Below are positions 9,361 through 24,520 of a stretch of 64,000 nucleotides of DNA, in pieces. Each line of letters begins with the position of its first letter. The stretch's first letter is position 1. Source of the DNA: Geodermatophilus sabuli. GTDB lineage: Bacteria > Actinomycetota > Actinomycetes > Mycobacteriales > Geodermatophilaceae. A model generated the notes under the pieces. The model saw only the letters and a program-made list of their open reading frames with translations. It did not search any database and had not been told where the DNA came from. Location: the NCBI RefSeq assembly GCF_010686765.1, contig NZ_JAAGWF010000020.1:101894-165893 (forward strand), in the 5' to 3' direction. The position numbers and the translations under genes were made by a program.

Positions 9361-10046
9361 TCAGTCGGACGCCGGTGCGGCGTCGCCCGGCTGCGCCGGC
9401 GCCGCCTCGGGGGCTCCGCCGTCGCCCGCCGCCGGGGACTCCGGATCGGTGACCGCCACCATCGCCGTCCGCAGCACGCGGTCGCCGCGACGGAAACCCT
9501 GCCGCAGCACCGTCGTCGCGGTGGGGACGTCGACGTCGGCCGAGGTGTCGTGCATGACGGCCTCGTGCAGCGCGGGGTCGAACGGGTCACCGGCCACGCC
9601 GAAGCCCTCGACGCCCAGCCCGTCGAGCAGGCCCAGGACGCGGTCGGCGACGACCTTGAAGGCGCCGGTCAGGTCGCCGTGGTCGCGGGCCCGCTCGATG
9701 TCGTCGACGATCGGGAACAGCTGGGCGGCGAACCGCTCGGCGGCCTGGTCGACCACCAGCGTGCGGTCCCGGTCGATCCGCCGGCGGTAGTTGGCGTACT
9801 CGGCCGTGACCCGCTGGAGGTCCTCGGTGCGCTCCGCCAGCTGGCGCGACAGGTCGTCGTCGGCCGCCACCGGCGCCGGGCCGGCTGCGGTCTCGTGCTC
9901 GGTCATCTGCTCCCCTGGGAGTTCGGTGCCCGGGCGGGCGCCGGCCGGCTGGTCGCCGGCCGGCACCCGCACGGTGCCGCTGGTCGGATCGATGCGTCGC
10001 TTGTCGCGGATCACGACCCGCGGCGTCTCCTCGCCCTGCGGTCCGG

Positions 10047-10050
<4 letters not shown>
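9361..10050 (-). CDS. grpE: Nucleotide exchange factor GrpE
   Basis: A 229-residue protein that exchanges ADP for ATP on DnaK. After an N-terminal basic/disordered extension (1-60) come the long coiled coil (about 65-115, with [14 protein letters not shown]) and the beta domain ([31 protein letters not shown]). The ATG at 10050 overlaps the dnaK stop (ATGA), so the two are translationally coupled. The C-terminal 30 residues are Ala/Pro-rich and probably disordered. Confidence 0.96.
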
Positions 10051-11921
<1,871 letters not shown>

Positions 11922-11988
11922 GGAGATGGCCTCTCTTCCGTGTGCCGTGGGGTGGTACTGGTCCGTCTCAGGAGCTGAGGGACGTCGC

Positions 11989-12009
11989 CTTGCGCGTGGT
12001 CCGCTCAAC
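11989..12009 (-). promoter_or_regulatory. Degenerate HAIR (HspR) site before dnaK
   Basis: On the minus strand GTTGAGC-N7-GCGCAAG matches the HAIR consensus (CTTGAGT-N7-ACTCAAG) at 5 of 7 bases in each arm with exact spacing. It lies just downstream of the predicted -10. It is much weaker than the perfect copy at clpB. Confidence 0.6.
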
Positions 12010-12024
12010 TTTCCTGCCCACCCT

Positions 12025-12050
12025 AACGGCAGCCCCCGGAGAACTGTTCC
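12025..12050 (-). promoter_or_regulatory. SigR/SigH-type promoter of the dnaK operon
   Basis: On the minus strand GGGAAC and GTT are separated so that GGAAC-N18-GTT is met exactly, the same spacing as at clpB. The predicted leader to the dnaK ATG is about 95 nt. The 422-bp gap 11922-12343 therefore holds this promoter, the HAIR-like site and, on the other strand, the operator at 12172-12185 for the next gene. Confidence 0.75.
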
Positions 12051-12171
12051 CGGGGCCGAGACCCCGGCCCTCCTCGCGCGGCTTCCGATGACCAGGGGAC
12101 CGATCATCGGCGACCGGGCCCGCGGGGTGGGCGGGCCGTGGCGGGGTGGCCGCGCCCTGCCCACATCGTGG

Positions 12172-12185
12172 TTACCGGCGAGTAG
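12172..12185 (+). promoter_or_regulatory. TTACC-N4-GGTAA-like operator upstream of the etfD-like gene
   Basis: TTACCGGCGAGTAG resembles the two perfect TTACC-N4-GGTAA palindromes before the acyl-CoA dehydrogenase gene (38238-38274): the left arm is identical and the right arm differs at two positions. It lies 158 bp before the ATG. A TetR-type fatty-acid regulator is inferred. Confidence 0.45.
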
Positions 12186-12343
12186 CCTCTCGGTCCGGGC
12201 AGCTATCGTGCGAGCGCGGGCACCGGTGTCCGCGGCGGTCCGCCGCCGGCTCCCGGGCCGGTCACGACGACGGCGAGCGCGCTCCCGCCGTCCCGGCGGG
12301 TGGGGGATCAACCGACGCCGACAGGCGTCCGGGAGGGAAATCG

Positions 12344-14632
12344 ATGGGCCCCTTGCAGGTCGTCCTGGGGACGGTCAGCGTCCTGTTCCTGGTGGTGGCC
12401 TCGGTGATGGCCTACCGGGCGGTGCGCGCGATGGTGCGGATCATCCGGATCGGCCAGCCCGACGACACCCGCTTCGGCCCGGTGCGGTCCCGGCTGAAGA
12501 CGCTGCTGGTCGAGTCGCTCGGGCACACCCGGATGCTCAAGTGGTCGACCATCGGCGTGGCCCACTGGTTCGTCTTCGTCGGCTTCTACGGCCTGTTCCT
12601 CACCCTGGTCGAGGCGTTCGGCGAGGTGTGGGACCCCTCCTTCCACCTGCCGCTGATCGGCGAGTGGTTCCTCTGGAACCTGTTCGCCGACGTCATCGGC
12701 ACCGGCACGGTGCTCGGGATCGTCTACCTGATCTACCGGCGCCAGCGGGACCACCCCCGCCGTCAGGGCCGCGCGAGCCGCTTCGCCGGCACGAACGAGG
12801 GGCGCGGCTACTTCGTCGAGGCCGTCGTCCTCACCGTCGGCGTCTGCATCCTGCTGATCCGGGCGCTCAAGGTCTCCTCCGACCTGACCGACGCGCCGGC
12901 CTGGTCGCACCCGATCTCCGGCGCGCTGGCCACCGTGCTGCCCGACAGCCCCGACCTGCTGTCGGTCGTCGCGTTCGTCAAGATCGTCGTCTCGCTGGTC
13001 TGGCTGGTCGTCATCAGCCGGATCCTGAACATGGGCGTCGCCTGGCACCGGTTCAGCGCCTTCTTCAACATCTACTTCAAGCGCGAGGACGACGGCAGCG
13101 TCGCGCTGGGCCCGCTGCAGCCGATGACCAGCGGCGGCAAGGCGATCGACTTCGAGGACCCCGACGAGGACGCCGTCTTCGGTCGCGGCAAGATCGAGGA
13201 CTTCACCTGGAAAGGCCTGCTGGACTTCACCACCTGCACCGAGTGCGGGCGGTGCCAGAGCCAGTGCCCGGCGTGGAACACGGGCAAGCCGCTCAGCCCG
13301 AAGATGGTGGTGATGGACCTCCGCGACCACCTGTACGCGAAGGCCCCCTACCTGCTGGGCGAGAAGACCGCCTCTGAGACCGCACCGGACTACGACGTCC
13401 TCGAGCCCTCCGACGAGCAGGTCTGGGCATCGGGGTACGCCCGCATCGAGGGCACCAACGACGCCCAGGCGCACCGCCCCCTCGTCGGCACCCTCGAGGA
13501 GGGCGGGGTCATCGACCCCGACGTCCTCTGGAGCTGCACCAACTGCGGCGCCTGCGTCGAGCAGTGCCCGGTCGACATCGAGCACGTCGACCACATCGAG
13601 GACATGCGCCGCTACCAGGTGCTGATCGAGTCCAACTTCCCCTCCGAGGCCGGCGTGATGCTGCGCAACCTGGAGAACCGCGGCAACCCCTGGGGCGTCC
13701 AGGCCAGCACCCGCGACGAGTGGATGCGCGACCTGGACTTCGAGGTGCAGGTCGCCGACGGCCCGCTGGACTACGACATCGAGTACCTGTTCTGGGTCGG
13801 CTGCGCCGGCGCCATCGACGACCGCGCCAAGAAGGTCACCAAGGCCGTCGCCGAACTGCTGCACACCGCGGGCGTCGAGTTCGCCGTCCTCGGGTCGGGG
13901 GAGACCTGCTCCGGTGACCCCGCGCGCCGCCTGGGCAACGAGTTCGTCTTCCAGATGCTGGCCCAGGAGAACGTGGCCACCCTCGACGGCGTCTTCGAGG
14001 GCCGGGTGCCGGGGATGCGCAAGATCGTGGCCACCTGCCCGCACTGCTTCAACTCGCTGAGCAAGGAGTACCCGCAGGTGGGCGGCCACTACGAGGTCGT
14101 GCACCACACCCAGCTGCTCGGCCAGCTGGTGGCGGAGGGCCGGCTCACGCCGGTCACGCCGGTCGACCGCAAGGTCACCTACCACGACCCGTGCTTCCTC
14201 GGCCGGCACAACAAGGTCTACACCCCGCCGCGGGAGATCCTCGACTCCGTCCAGGGCCTCACCACCCAGGAGATGCACCGGTGCAAGGACCGCGGCTTCT
14301 GCTGCGGAGCCGGCGGTGCGCGGATGTGGATGGAGGAGAAGATCGGCAAGCGGATCAACGTGGAGCGCACCGAGGAGGCGCTCGAGCTCGATCCCGACGT
14401 CATCTCCACCGCGTGCCCGTTCTGCATCACGATGCTCAGCGACGCACTCACCACCAAGAAGCAGAACGGTGAGGCCGGCGAGCACGTCGAGGTGCTCGAC
14501 GTCAGCCAGATCCTGCTCCGCTCGCTCGCTCCCGTCGGCGCGCCCGGCACCGAGGCGGGGGCCGACGTCGGCAGGCTGGCCGACGACGTGGCGGGCACCG
14601 GCTCCGCGGCCACGGAGCACGGCCCGCAGTAG
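12344..14632 (+). CDS. Membrane Fe-S oxidoreductase, EtfD-like (heterodisulfide-reductase-related)
   Basis: A 762-residue membrane protein. The N-terminal 250 residues carry about five to six transmembrane helices (NarI-like heme/quinone region). Two [4Fe-4S] motifs follow: [12 protein letters not shown] and [12 protein letters not shown]. The C-terminal half holds paired Cys-rich CCG-type domains ([26 protein letters not shown]). This architecture matches mycobacterial Rv0338c/EtfD, which passes electrons from the electron-transfer flavoprotein to the membrane quinone pool during beta-oxidation. The ATG at 12344 follows GGGAGGG. A GlpC/HdrD-type reductase for another donor is the alternative, since no etfAB genes are nearby. 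Confidence 0.85.
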   Translation: MGPLQVVLGTVSVLFLVVASVMAYRAVRAMVRIIRIGQPDDTRFGPVRSRLKTLLVESLGHTRMLKWSTIGVAHWFVFVGFYGLFLTLVEAFGEVWDPSFHLPLIGEWFLWNLFADVIGTGTVLGIVYLIYRRQRDHPRRQGRASRFAGTNEGRGYFVEAVVLTVGVCILLIRALKVSSDLTDAPAWSHPISGALATVLPDSPDLLSVVAFVKIVVSLVWLVVISRILNMGVAWHRFSAFFNIYFKREDDGSVALGPLQPMTSGGKAIDFEDPDEDAVFGRGKIEDFTWKGLLDFTTCTECGRCQSQCPAWNTGKPLSPKMVVMDLRDHLYAKAPYLLGEKTASETAPDYDVLEPSDEQVWASGYARIEGTNDAQAHRPLVGTLEEGGVIDPDVLWSCTNCGACVEQCPVDIEHVDHIEDMRRYQVLIESNFPSEAGVMLRNLENRGNPWGVQASTRDEWMRDLDFEVQVADGPLDYDIEYLFWVGCAGAIDDRAKKVTKAVAELLHTAGVEFAVLGSGETCSGDPARRLGNEFVFQMLAQENVATLDGVFEGRVPGMRKIVATCPHCFNSLSKEYPQVGGHYEVVHHTQLLGQLVAEGRLTPVTPVDRKVTYHDPCFLGRHNKVYTPPREILDSVQGLTTQEMHRCKDRGFCCGAGGARMWMEEKIGKRINVERTEEALELDPDVISTACPFCITMLSDALTTKKQNGEAGEHVEVLDVSQILLRSLAPVGAPGTEAGADVGRLADDVAGTGSAATEHGPQ

Positions 14633-14766
14633 GAGGACCGCGGGGCCGCCGATGGTTGCGCCGCGGCAGAAGGACCTCCTCGCCCCCCACCGCTCGCCAG
14701 CTCGCGGCGGGCCCCTGCGAGGAGGCCGACCACGACGGGGCCCGGGTGGCGAGGGACCATCGTCGG

Positions 14767-16074
14767 GTGTCCTCCGCCGCCGACGCGCCACCGGCCCCGA
14801 CCGGCAGCCGGGAGCTCGCGCTGATCGGCGCGGCGATCGTGCTGACCGCATTGAACCTGCGGACCGCGGTCACGAGCGTGGGCCCGGTGCTGGAGGAGCT
14901 GCAGGACGGTCTCGGGCTCTCCAGCGGCCTGGTCGGTGTCGTGACGACGCTGCCGGTGCTCTGCTTCGCCGGCATCGGCTTCGCCGGCCCACTCCTCACC
15001 GCTCGGTTCCGCGACGCGCACGTCCTGGGCGCCGCCCTGGGCGCCATGGCGGCCGGCCTGGTGCTGCGTGCGGTCACCGACTCCTTCGGCGGGTTCGTGG
15101 CGGGCACGGTCGTGGCCATGACCGGGGGAGCGCTGGGGAACGTGCTCCTCCCGGGCCTGGTGAAGCGGTACTTCCCCACTCGGACCGGCCTGCTGGTCGG
15201 CGCCTACAGCACGGCCATGACGGTGGGCGGCGCCGCCGCCGCGGTGGTGACCCAGCCGATCGCGGATGCGGCGGGCCCGGGTGGGTGGCGCTGGGCCCTG
15301 GGCATCTGGTCGGCCCTCGCGCTGGTCGCCGCCCTCTCGTGGCTGGCGGTGCGAGCCCGGCCGGGGGCGCGCGGCCGCGCGGTGCGCGCCGTCCGGATGC
15401 GCTCGCTCGCCCGCAGCCGGCTCGCGGTCTGCTTCTCGCTGTTCTTCGGCTCGCTGACGACGCTCGCCTACATCGTCATGGGCTGGTCGGCCCAGTACCT
15501 GCGGGACGCCGGGCTGAGCCCCGCGACGGCCGGGCTGATGCTCGGCATCAACTCCCTCGCGGTCATCCCGCTCAACGCCACCATCCCCTCGCTGGTGGTG
15601 CGCCCCGGCCTGCAGCGCCCGCTGCTCCTGGTCCTGATGGCGGGCTACACCACCGGCTTCGCCGGGCTGATGGCCGCACCGCTGGTGGTGCCCTGGCTGT
15701 GGATGGTCCTGATCGCGGTCGGGATGGGCACGTTCCCCATGGTGCTCACCCTGCTCGGGCTGCGCGCCCGCACGCCGGAGACCACCGCCGCCCTGGCCAC
15801 CGTCGCCCAGGGGGTCGGGTACCTGCTGGCGGCTGCCGGTCCGCTGCTGGTCGGGCTGCTGCGGGGATCCGCCGGCGGCTACACCGGGATGTTCGTCGTG
15901 GTCGCCGTCGCGCTGGTCGGCGCCCTGGCCAGCGGCTGGGTGGTCACGCGGCAGACGTACGTGGACGACGAGGTGCCCGGCTGGTCACCGGCGTCCACGG
16001 GCGGCCGGGTCGTTGCCCGAGGAAACGACCCGCTCGTCCCCGGCGCCGAGCACGGGGGGACGATCGTCGGGTGA
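14767..16074 (+). CDS. CynX/NimT-type MFS transporter, copy 1
   Basis: A 435-residue, 12-helix major facilitator. The NLRTAVTSVGPVLEEL segment in TM1, the [22 protein letters not shown] loop and the [17 protein letters not shown] stretch place it in the CynX/NimT (cyanate/nitroimidazole-type) family. GTG at 14767 with GAGGG upstream gives the usual N-terminus; an ATG at 14656 would add an unrelated Arg-rich stretch. It overlaps the next transporter (GTGA), with which it shares most motifs, so both were probably made by tandem duplication. Substrate unknown. The preceding gap 14633-14766 has no clear signal. Confidence 0.88.
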   Translation: MSSAADAPPAPTGSRELALIGAAIVLTALNLRTAVTSVGPVLEELQDGLGLSSGLVGVVTTLPVLCFAGIGFAGPLLTARFRDAHVLGAALGAMAAGLVLRAVTDSFGGFVAGTVVAMTGGALGNVLLPGLVKRYFPTRTGLLVGAYSTAMTVGGAAAAVVTQPIADAAGPGGWRWALGIWSALALVAALSWLAVRARPGARGRAVRAVRMRSLARSRLAVCFSLFFGSLTTLAYIVMGWSAQYLRDAGLSPATAGLMLGINSLAVIPLNATIPSLVVRPGLQRPLLLVLMAGYTTGFAGLMAAPLVVPWLWMVLIAVGMGTFPMVLTLLGLRARTPETTAALATVAQGVGYLLAAAGPLLVGLLRGSAGGYTGMFVVVAVALVGALASGWVVTRQTYVDDEVPGWSPASTGGRVVARGNDPLVPGAEHGGTIVG

Positions 16075-17390
16075 CCCGCACCGCCGACAGCCCGCCCGCG
16101 CCCCCCGACGCCCGCCGCGGGCTGCTGCTCATCGGGACGGCGATCGTGCTCACCGGGTTCAACCTGCGGACGGCGGTCAACAGCATCGGCCCGGTGCTCG
16201 AGGAGATCGAGACGGGGCTGGGCATCTCCAGCAGCGCCGCCGGGCTCATCACGACCATGCCGGTGCTGTGCTTCGCCGCGATCGGCTTCGCCGGACCACC
16301 GCTGGCGGCCCGCTACCGCGACGGGCACGTGCTCGCCGGCGCGCTGCTGGCGATGGCCCTGGGCCTGGTCGTGCGCGGGCTGGCCGGTCCGTTCTGGCTC
16401 TTCCTGGTGGGCACCGTGCTGGCGATGGTCGGCGGAGCCCTGGGCAACGTGCTGCTGCCCAGCCTGGTCAAGCGCTACTTCCCCCATCGGACCGGCCTCC
16501 TGGTCGGGGCCTACAGCACGGCCATGGCCGCCGGCGGAGCGGTCGCCTCCATCACCGCCGCCCCGATCGCCGCCGCCGCCGGTGCCGACGGCTGGCGCTG
16601 GGCGCTGGGCTGGTGGGCGGTGCTGGCGCTGCTGGCGGCCCTGCCGTGGCTCGCGGTGCCCGCCCGGCCGGGCGCGTCCCGCGACTCGCACGTGACCGTG
16701 CGGATGCGGTCCCTCGTGCGCAGCCCGATGGCGCTCGCGCTCGCCGTCTTCTTCGCCATGCAGTCCATGCAGGCCTACGTGCTGATCGGCTGGACGCCGC
16801 AGTACCTGCGTGACGAGGGGCTGTCGGCGGCCACCGCGGGGCTGCTGCTGGGGATCAACACGATCGTCGTGATCCCGCTGAACGCGGTGGTGCCGGCGCT
16901 GTCGGTCCGCCCGCACCTGCAGCGGCCCATGCTGGCCGGCTTCGGCGTCTGCTACGTCGTCGGGTGGCTGGGGCTGCTGCTGGCCCCGACCACCCTCCCC
17001 TGGCTCTGGATGAGCATCCTCGCCATCGGCCTGGGCACCTTCGCGATGGTGCTCACCCTCATCGGTCTGCGCGCCCGCACCCCGGAGACCACGGCCGCGC
17101 TGTCGACCGTCGTCCAGGGCTGGGGGTACCTGCTGGCCGGCGCGGGCCCGCTGCTGGTCGGCGTCCTGCGCGGGGCCACGGGGAGCTACGCCGGGATGTT
17201 CGTCATCGTCCTCACGGGCGTCGCCGTGCTCATGGTGACCGGCTGGTTCGTCACCCGGCCACGGTTCGTCGACGACGAGGTGCCCGGCTGGTCGTCGGCC
17301 GGGCGGCACGGTGACGTCATCGAGGTGGCCGGCACCGAACCGCCGGTCACCGTGCACGTCAGGGAGCCCGGCGGGTCTCCGCGCGGGTGA
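16071..17390 (+). CDS. CynX/NimT-type MFS transporter, copy 2
   Basis: A 439-residue paralogue of the preceding transporter; the same landmarks ([62 protein letters not shown] near the C-terminus) occur in the same order. GTG at 16071 overlaps the stop of copy 1 by 4 bp, so the pair is translationally coupled. The two start regions are also alike (a CATCGTCGGGTG / GATCGTCGGGTG context), consistent with a unit duplication. Its 3' end overlaps the convergent dcd gene by 32 bp. Confidence 0.88.
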   Translation: MTRTADSPPAPPDARRGLLLIGTAIVLTGFNLRTAVNSIGPVLEEIETGLGISSSAAGLITTMPVLCFAAIGFAGPPLAARYRDGHVLAGALLAMALGLVVRGLAGPFWLFLVGTVLAMVGGALGNVLLPSLVKRYFPHRTGLLVGAYSTAMAAGGAVASITAAPIAAAAGADGWRWALGWWAVLALLAALPWLAVPARPGASRDSHVTVRMRSLVRSPMALALAVFFAMQSMQAYVLIGWTPQYLRDEGLSAATAGLLLGINTIVVIPLNAVVPALSVRPHLQRPMLAGFGVCYVVGWLGLLLAPTTLPWLWMSILAIGLGTFAMVLTLIGLRARTPETTAALSTVVQGWGYLLAGAGPLLVGVLRGATGSYAGMFVIVLTGVAVLMVTGWFVTRPRFVDDEVPGWSSAGRHGDVIEVAGTEPPVTVHVREPGGSPRG

Positions 17391-17946
17391 AGTTGCGGAA
17401 CGAGCGGGACGGCGTGGGGCCGCGCTGGTCCTGGTACCGGGACCCGTACACCGCCGAGCCGTAGGGGTTCTCGGCCGGGCTGGTGAGCCGGAACAGGCAC
17501 AGCTGGCCGATCTTCATCCCCGGCCAGAGGGTGATCGGGAGGTTCGCCACGTTCGACAGCTCCAGCGTGATGTGGCCGGAGAACCCCGGGTCGACGAACC
17601 CGGCGGTCGAGTGGGTCAGCAGCCCGAGCCGGCCCAGGGAGCTCTTCCCCTCGAGTCGCGCCGCCAGGTCGTCGGGGATGCGCACCACCTCGAGCGTGGA
17701 GCCCAGCACGAACTCGCCGGGGTGCAGCACGAACGGCTCGTCCCCCTGCGGCTCCACCAGCGCGGTGAGGTCGTCCTGCTGCGCCGCCGGGTCGATGTGG
17801 GTGTAGCGCGCGTTGTTGAAGACCCGGAAGTACCGGTCCAGCCGCACGTCGATGCTCGAGGGCTGCAGCAACGCCTGGTCGTAGGGGTCGATGCCGAGCC
17901 GCCCCTCGGCGAGCGCAGCCGTGATGTCGCGGTCGGACAGCAGCAT
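17359..17946 (-). CDS. dcd: dCTP deaminase (probably bifunctional, dUMP-forming)
   Basis: A 195-residue trimeric enzyme that converts dCTP toward dUMP for dTMP synthesis. Motifs include MLLSDRDI at the start, [46 protein letters not shown] and [19 protein letters not shown], all shared with the M. tuberculosis enzyme that has both deaminase and dUTPase activity. The catalytic Glu belongs to the HPGEF region and the nucleotide-binding stretch is KSSLGRL. It is convergent with the MFS pair, with a 32-bp 3' overlap. Bifunctionality is inferred from similarity to the mycobacterial protein. Confidence 0.95.
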   Translation of the reverse strand: MLLSDRDITAALAEGRLGIDPYDQALLQPSSIDVRLDRYFRVFNNARYTHIDPAAQQDDLTALVEPQGDEPFVLHPGEFVLGSTLEVVRIPDDLAARLEGKSSLGRLGLLTHSTAGFVDPGFSGHITLELSNVANLPITLWPGMKIGQLCLFRLTSPAENPYGSAVYGSRYQDQRGPTPSRSFRNFTRAETRRAP

Positions 17947-18148
17947 GCCGCGGAGTCTAGGGAGGCAGGGCCGACGCCCGGCCCCGGGCGAGTGTCTGAG
18001 GTGGGCGGCGGTGGGTTCCTGGCGGCCGGGCGGCGCCGGCCGCGGGGTACCGTCCCCTCCGGTGCCCGGCCCCCGGCCGGGCGATCGGGCGTCGCCGCGT
18101 GCCGGGACGGCCCGGCCGTCCAGGAGCCGAGCGGAGGTGGCGCAGGTC

Positions 18149-20815
18149 GTGAGCGCGGGCCCCGACGGAGCACCGTCCCCCGCCGACGGGGGGCTGTTCC
18201 GGGACGGCGGCGAGAACGGCCGGCTGATGGCCGCGTTCGACTGGGCCGGCTCGCCGGTGGGCCCGGTCGCCGGGTGGCCGGCCAGCCTGCGGCACGCCGT
18301 CCGGACGGTGCTGGCCTCGCGCTTCCCGATGATCCTGGCGTGGGGAGCCGGCTACACCCAGTTCTACAACGACGCCTACGCCACGCTCATCGGCGCGAAG
18401 CACCCCGCGGCCATCGGCGCGGACCTCCGGGTCACCCTCGCCGAGGGCTGGGCCGCCCTCCAGGGGCCGGTCGAGCACGCCATGACCGCCCGCGAGGCGT
18501 CGTGGATCCCGCAGCTGCTGCTCCTCCTCGAGCGGGCCGGCTACCGCGAGGAGACCTACTTCACCGTCTCCCACGCCCCCGCCTACGGGGACGACGGCCG
18601 GGTCGCCGGGATGCACGCGGTGTGCACCGAGGTGACCCGGCAGGTGCTGGCCGAGCGGCGGCAGCGGTTGCTGCACGACGTGGCGACGGCCGCGGGGCAG
18701 CAGCTCGGCGACGAGGCGGCCACGGTGAGGGAGATGACGGCCGCGCTGGCCGGGGACCCGCTGGACGTGCCGGTGGCCGCGGTCTACCTCAACACCCCCG
18801 ACGAGCCCGGGCTCCGGCGCGCGGCCGCGATCGGCTGCGATCCGCAGGCGCTGCCCGAGAGCCTCTCCGGCGACGGTCGGCTGGCAGCCGCCGTGGCGGG
18901 CCTGGGTCTCCCGGGGGGCCCGTGGGGCGACCCGGTCACCGAGGCCGTCGTCCTCCCGCTGTCCGGCGGCGCAGGGGCCGACCGGGTCGGCGTGCTCCTG
19001 GTCGGCGTCAACCCGAACCGGGCGCTGGACGCCGAGTACCGCACCTTCCACGAGCTGCTCGCCGGGCAGTTCGCCGGCGCGGTGGGCAATGCCCGGGCCT
19101 ACGCCGCGCAGCGGTCGCGGGCCGAGGCGCTGGCCGAGCTGGACCGGGCCAAGACGACGTTCTTCGCCAACGTCAGCCACGAGCTGCGCACCCCGCTGAC
19201 CCTGCTCATGGCCCCGATCGCCGACGCCCTCGCCGACGCCGGACCCGGGCTGCCGGCCGGCGTCCGGGACCAGCTCACCCTCGCCCTGCGCAACGGCCAC
19301 CGGCTGCAGCGGCTGGTGAACGACCTGCTCGAGTTCGTCAGCATCGAGGCCGGCCGCGCGTCGGCGGTGCGCGTGGAGACCGATCTGGCCGCGTTCACCG
19401 CCGAGCTGGCCGGGGTGCTCCGGGCCGCCACGGAACGGGCGGGGCTGCGGCTCACCGTCGAGTGCCCGCCGCTGGGCCGGCCGGCGTTCGTGGATCCGCG
19501 GATGTGGGAGAAGATCGTCCTCAACCTGGTCGCCAACGCGGTGAAGTACACGTTCGTCGGCGGCATCGACGTCTCGCTGCGCGCCGCCGGTGACGCCGTC
19601 GTCCTGGAGGTGGCCGACACCGGGGTCGGCATCCCCGCCGCCGAGCTGCCGCAGCTGTTCGAGCGGTTCCACCGGGTCGCCGGCTCGCCCGCCCGCAGCC
19701 GCGAGGGCACCGGCCTGGGGCTGGCCCTGGTGCGCGAGCTGGTCACGCTGCACGGCGGCTCGGTGCGGGTGGACAGCGAGCCCGGCGTGGGCAGCACCTT
19801 CACCGTGACCGTGCCGCTCGGCGCCCCCGACGCGCCCGCGGAGGGCCCGGCCACACCGTCGGACGCCGCGCGGGGAGCCGCGGTCACCCCGTGGGACGAC
19901 GAGCTGGACTGGTCCGCGGCACCGCCGGGACCGCCGGCCGGCGCCCCGCGTCCGGTCGTCCTGGTCGTCGACGACAACGCCGACATGCGCGCCTACCTGC
20001 GCCGCCTGCTGTCCCCCGAGTGGACGGTGCGGACGGCGGACGACGGCGTACCGGCGCTGGCCAGCATCGCCGAGATGCGCCCGGACGTCGTCCTGACCGA
20101 CGTGATGATGCCGGGGCTGGACGGCTTCGGCCTGCTGCGTGCCCTGCGCACCGACCCGGCGACCCGGGAGATCCCGGTGGTCATGCTGACCGCCCGGGCC
20201 GGCCAGGAGGCCGCGGTCGAGGGCTTCGACGCGGGGGTGGACGACTACCTGGCCAAGCCGTTCCAGTCCGCGGAGCTCGTCGCACGGCTGCGCTCGGTGC
20301 TCGGTCGAGGTACCCGGCGGGCGCCCGGCGTCCCGTTGCCGCCGCCCGCGCCGCCGGCCGGCCCGGCCTCCGGACCGGTGGCCACGCCGCCACGCCCCCG
20401 CGCCCCGGTGACGGTCGGGGAGCCACCCGCGCCGTCCGCACCGCCCCGGACCGTCACCGGTCACTGGCGCCTGCCGTCGGCGGGCTCGTCGGTCCCGGCG
20501 CTGCGCCGCCGGCTGCGGGCCCTGTTCGCCGACGCCGGACTGGACGATGACCGCGCCTACGACCTGGTGCTCGCCACCTGCGAGGCGGCGACCAACGCGA
20601 TCGAGCACGCCCAGGACCCGACCGAGCCGTTCATCGACGTCGCCGCCGAGGTGGTCGGCGGGCGGGTGGAGATCGCCGTCCGGGACTACGGCCGCTGGCG
20701 GGAGCGGGTGGCGAGCATGGACCGCGGCCGCGGCTCGATGCTGATGAGCGCGATCGGTGACATCACCGCCACGCCGAGCCCCGCCGGTACCACGGTGGTC
20801 ATCCGCAGCCGCTGA
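18149..20815 (+). CDS. Hybrid histidine kinase: PAS/GAF-HisKA-HATPase-receiver-RsbW-like domain
   Basis: An 888-residue signalling protein without membrane segments. In order: PAS-like region (about 25-145), GAF-like region (165-310), HisKA with SHELRTP (phospho-His344), HATPase_c ([25 protein letters not shown]), receiver domain (VVDDNAD; acceptor Asp651 in LTDVMMPG; Lys in LAKPF), a Pro/Ala-rich linker, and a C-terminal GHKL domain with [12 protein letters not shown] typical of RsbW/anti-sigma serine kinases. GTG at 18149 has GGAGG 11 bp upstream; GTG at 18137 is possible. The fusion suggests phosphorelay input into an anti-sigma-type output. No cognate partner gene is adjacent. Confidence 0.88.
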   Translation: MSAGPDGAPSPADGGLFRDGGENGRLMAAFDWAGSPVGPVAGWPASLRHAVRTVLASRFPMILAWGAGYTQFYNDAYATLIGAKHPAAIGADLRVTLAEGWAALQGPVEHAMTAREASWIPQLLLLLERAGYREETYFTVSHAPAYGDDGRVAGMHAVCTEVTRQVLAERRQRLLHDVATAAGQQLGDEAATVREMTAALAGDPLDVPVAAVYLNTPDEPGLRRAAAIGCDPQALPESLSGDGRLAAAVAGLGLPGGPWGDPVTEAVVLPLSGGAGADRVGVLLVGVNPNRALDAEYRTFHELLAGQFAGAVGNARAYAAQRSRAEALAELDRAKTTFFANVSHELRTPLTLLMAPIADALADAGPGLPAGVRDQLTLALRNGHRLQRLVNDLLEFVSIEAGRASAVRVETDLAAFTAELAGVLRAATERAGLRLTVECPPLGRPAFVDPRMWEKIVLNLVANAVKYTFVGGIDVSLRAAGDAVVLEVADTGVGIPAAELPQLFERFHRVAGSPARSREGTGLGLALVRELVTLHGGSVRVDSEPGVGSTFTVTVPLGAPDAPAEGPATPSDAARGAAVTPWDDELDWSAAPPGPPAGAPRPVVLVVDDNADMRAYLRRLLSPEWTVRTADDGVPALASIAEMRPDVVLTDVMMPGLDGFGLLRALRTDPATREIPVVMLTARAGQEAAVEGFDAGVDDYLAKPFQSAELVARLRSVLGRGTRRAPGVPLPPPAPPAGPASGPVATPPRPRAPVTVGEPPAPSAPPRTVTGHWRLPSAGSSVPALRRRLRALFADAGLDDDRAYDLVLATCEAATNAIEHAQDPTEPFIDVAAEVVGGRVEIAVRDYGRWRERVASMDRGRGSMLMSAIGDITATPSPAGTTVVIRSR

Positions 20816-20847
20816 CGCCGGCCGTGGTACCGGGCGGGGTGCGGCGC

Positions 20848-23241
<2,394 letters not shown>

Positions 23242-23375
23242 CGGATCTCCATCTGTCCGGAGGTGCGCCGTGGCGGTCGGGCGCCATCGGCGTGGTGGCG
23301 GCGACGCACTGCTGTCTACCGGATGGGGGTGTCAGCCGGGTGGCACTACGCCCGTCCGGATGACCGCCGGAGCGC

Positions 23376-23786
23376 TCAGCGCAGCTCCTGGATGCGGATC
23401 ATGTTCCCGGCCGGGTCGCGGACGGCGCAGTCGCGGACGCCGTAGTCCTGGTCGGTCGGCTCCTGGACGACCTCGGCACCGCCGGCCTCGAGCTCGGCGA
23501 AGGTCCGGTCGAGGTCCGGGGTGGCCAGGTTGACGCCGAAGTAGCTGCCCTTGGCCATCAGCTCGAGGAGGGTGCGCTTCTCGTCGTCGGTGAGGCCCGG
23601 GGTGGCGGTGGGCGGGTGCAGGACGATGGCCGTGTCGGGCTGGCCGGCGGGGCCGACGGTGATCCACCGCATGCCGCCGTACCCGACGTCGAGGCGGACC
23701 TCGAAGCCGAGCGTGTCGCGGAAGAAGGCGAGGGACGCGTCGGGGTCGCTGTGCGGGAGGAAGCTGGAGTGGATGGTGACGTCCAT
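23376..23786 (-). CDS. VOC (glyoxalase/bleomycin-resistance fold) protein
   Basis: A 136-residue protein with the paired beta-alpha-beta-beta-beta pattern of the vicinal oxygen chelate superfamily: DPDASLAFFRDTLGFEVRLDV in the first half and VNLATPDLDRTFAELEAGGAEVV then VRDPAGNMIRIQEL in the second. ATG at 23786 is chosen because the stop of the upstream regulator lies 5 bp before it; an ATG at 23864 would overlap that gene. Paired with the AraC regulator, it is probably a small detoxification or binding protein. Reaction unknown. Confidence 0.85.
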   Translation of the reverse strand: MDVTIHSSFLPHSDPDASLAFFRDTLGFEVRLDVGYGGMRWITVGPAGQPDTAIVLHPPTATPGLTDDEKRTLLELMAKGSYFGVNLATPDLDRTFAELEAGGAEVVQEPTDQDYGVRDCAVRDPAGNMIRIQELR

Positions 23787-23791
23787 GTCGA

Positions 23792-24241
<450 letters not shown>

Positions 24242-24340
24242 GTGCCGGATCGTGCCACGTCCAGCCGCCCCGCCCCCCGCCGAACAGCGCCCCGCAGGTC
24301 GGGCGCGGCCACGGGCCGGCCGGGTGGGCCGGTGCGACGC

Positions 24341-24520
24341 GTGACCCACTCCGTCGCCTCGTCGCTGGACGGGTACCACACCGACGCCCAGGGCGGCTGC
24401 GCCCGGGCCGGTCCGGACGAGGAGGTCGTCGCGGCGTCGACCGCCGACGCCGCCGGGGCGAGCACCGTCCGGGGCCGGCGGCGCGACGAGCGGTGGCTCA
24501 ACCCCGCACCTGCGCGTTGA
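24341..24520 (+). pseudogene. Possible remnant of a dihydrofolate-reductase-like (RibD C-terminal) gene
   Basis: A 59-codon frame beginning VTHSVASSLDGYHTD resembles the N-terminus of RibD-C/DHFR-like reductases (SxxxSLDGY), but the rest does not continue into that fold and it runs into the convergent sigma-factor gene. Read as a decayed 5' fragment; could also be chance. Confidence 0.3.

Noticed and set aside
12308..14851. A long minus-strand frame opposite the etfD-like gene
   Set aside because: Antisense shadow; the plus strand has Fe-S motifs.
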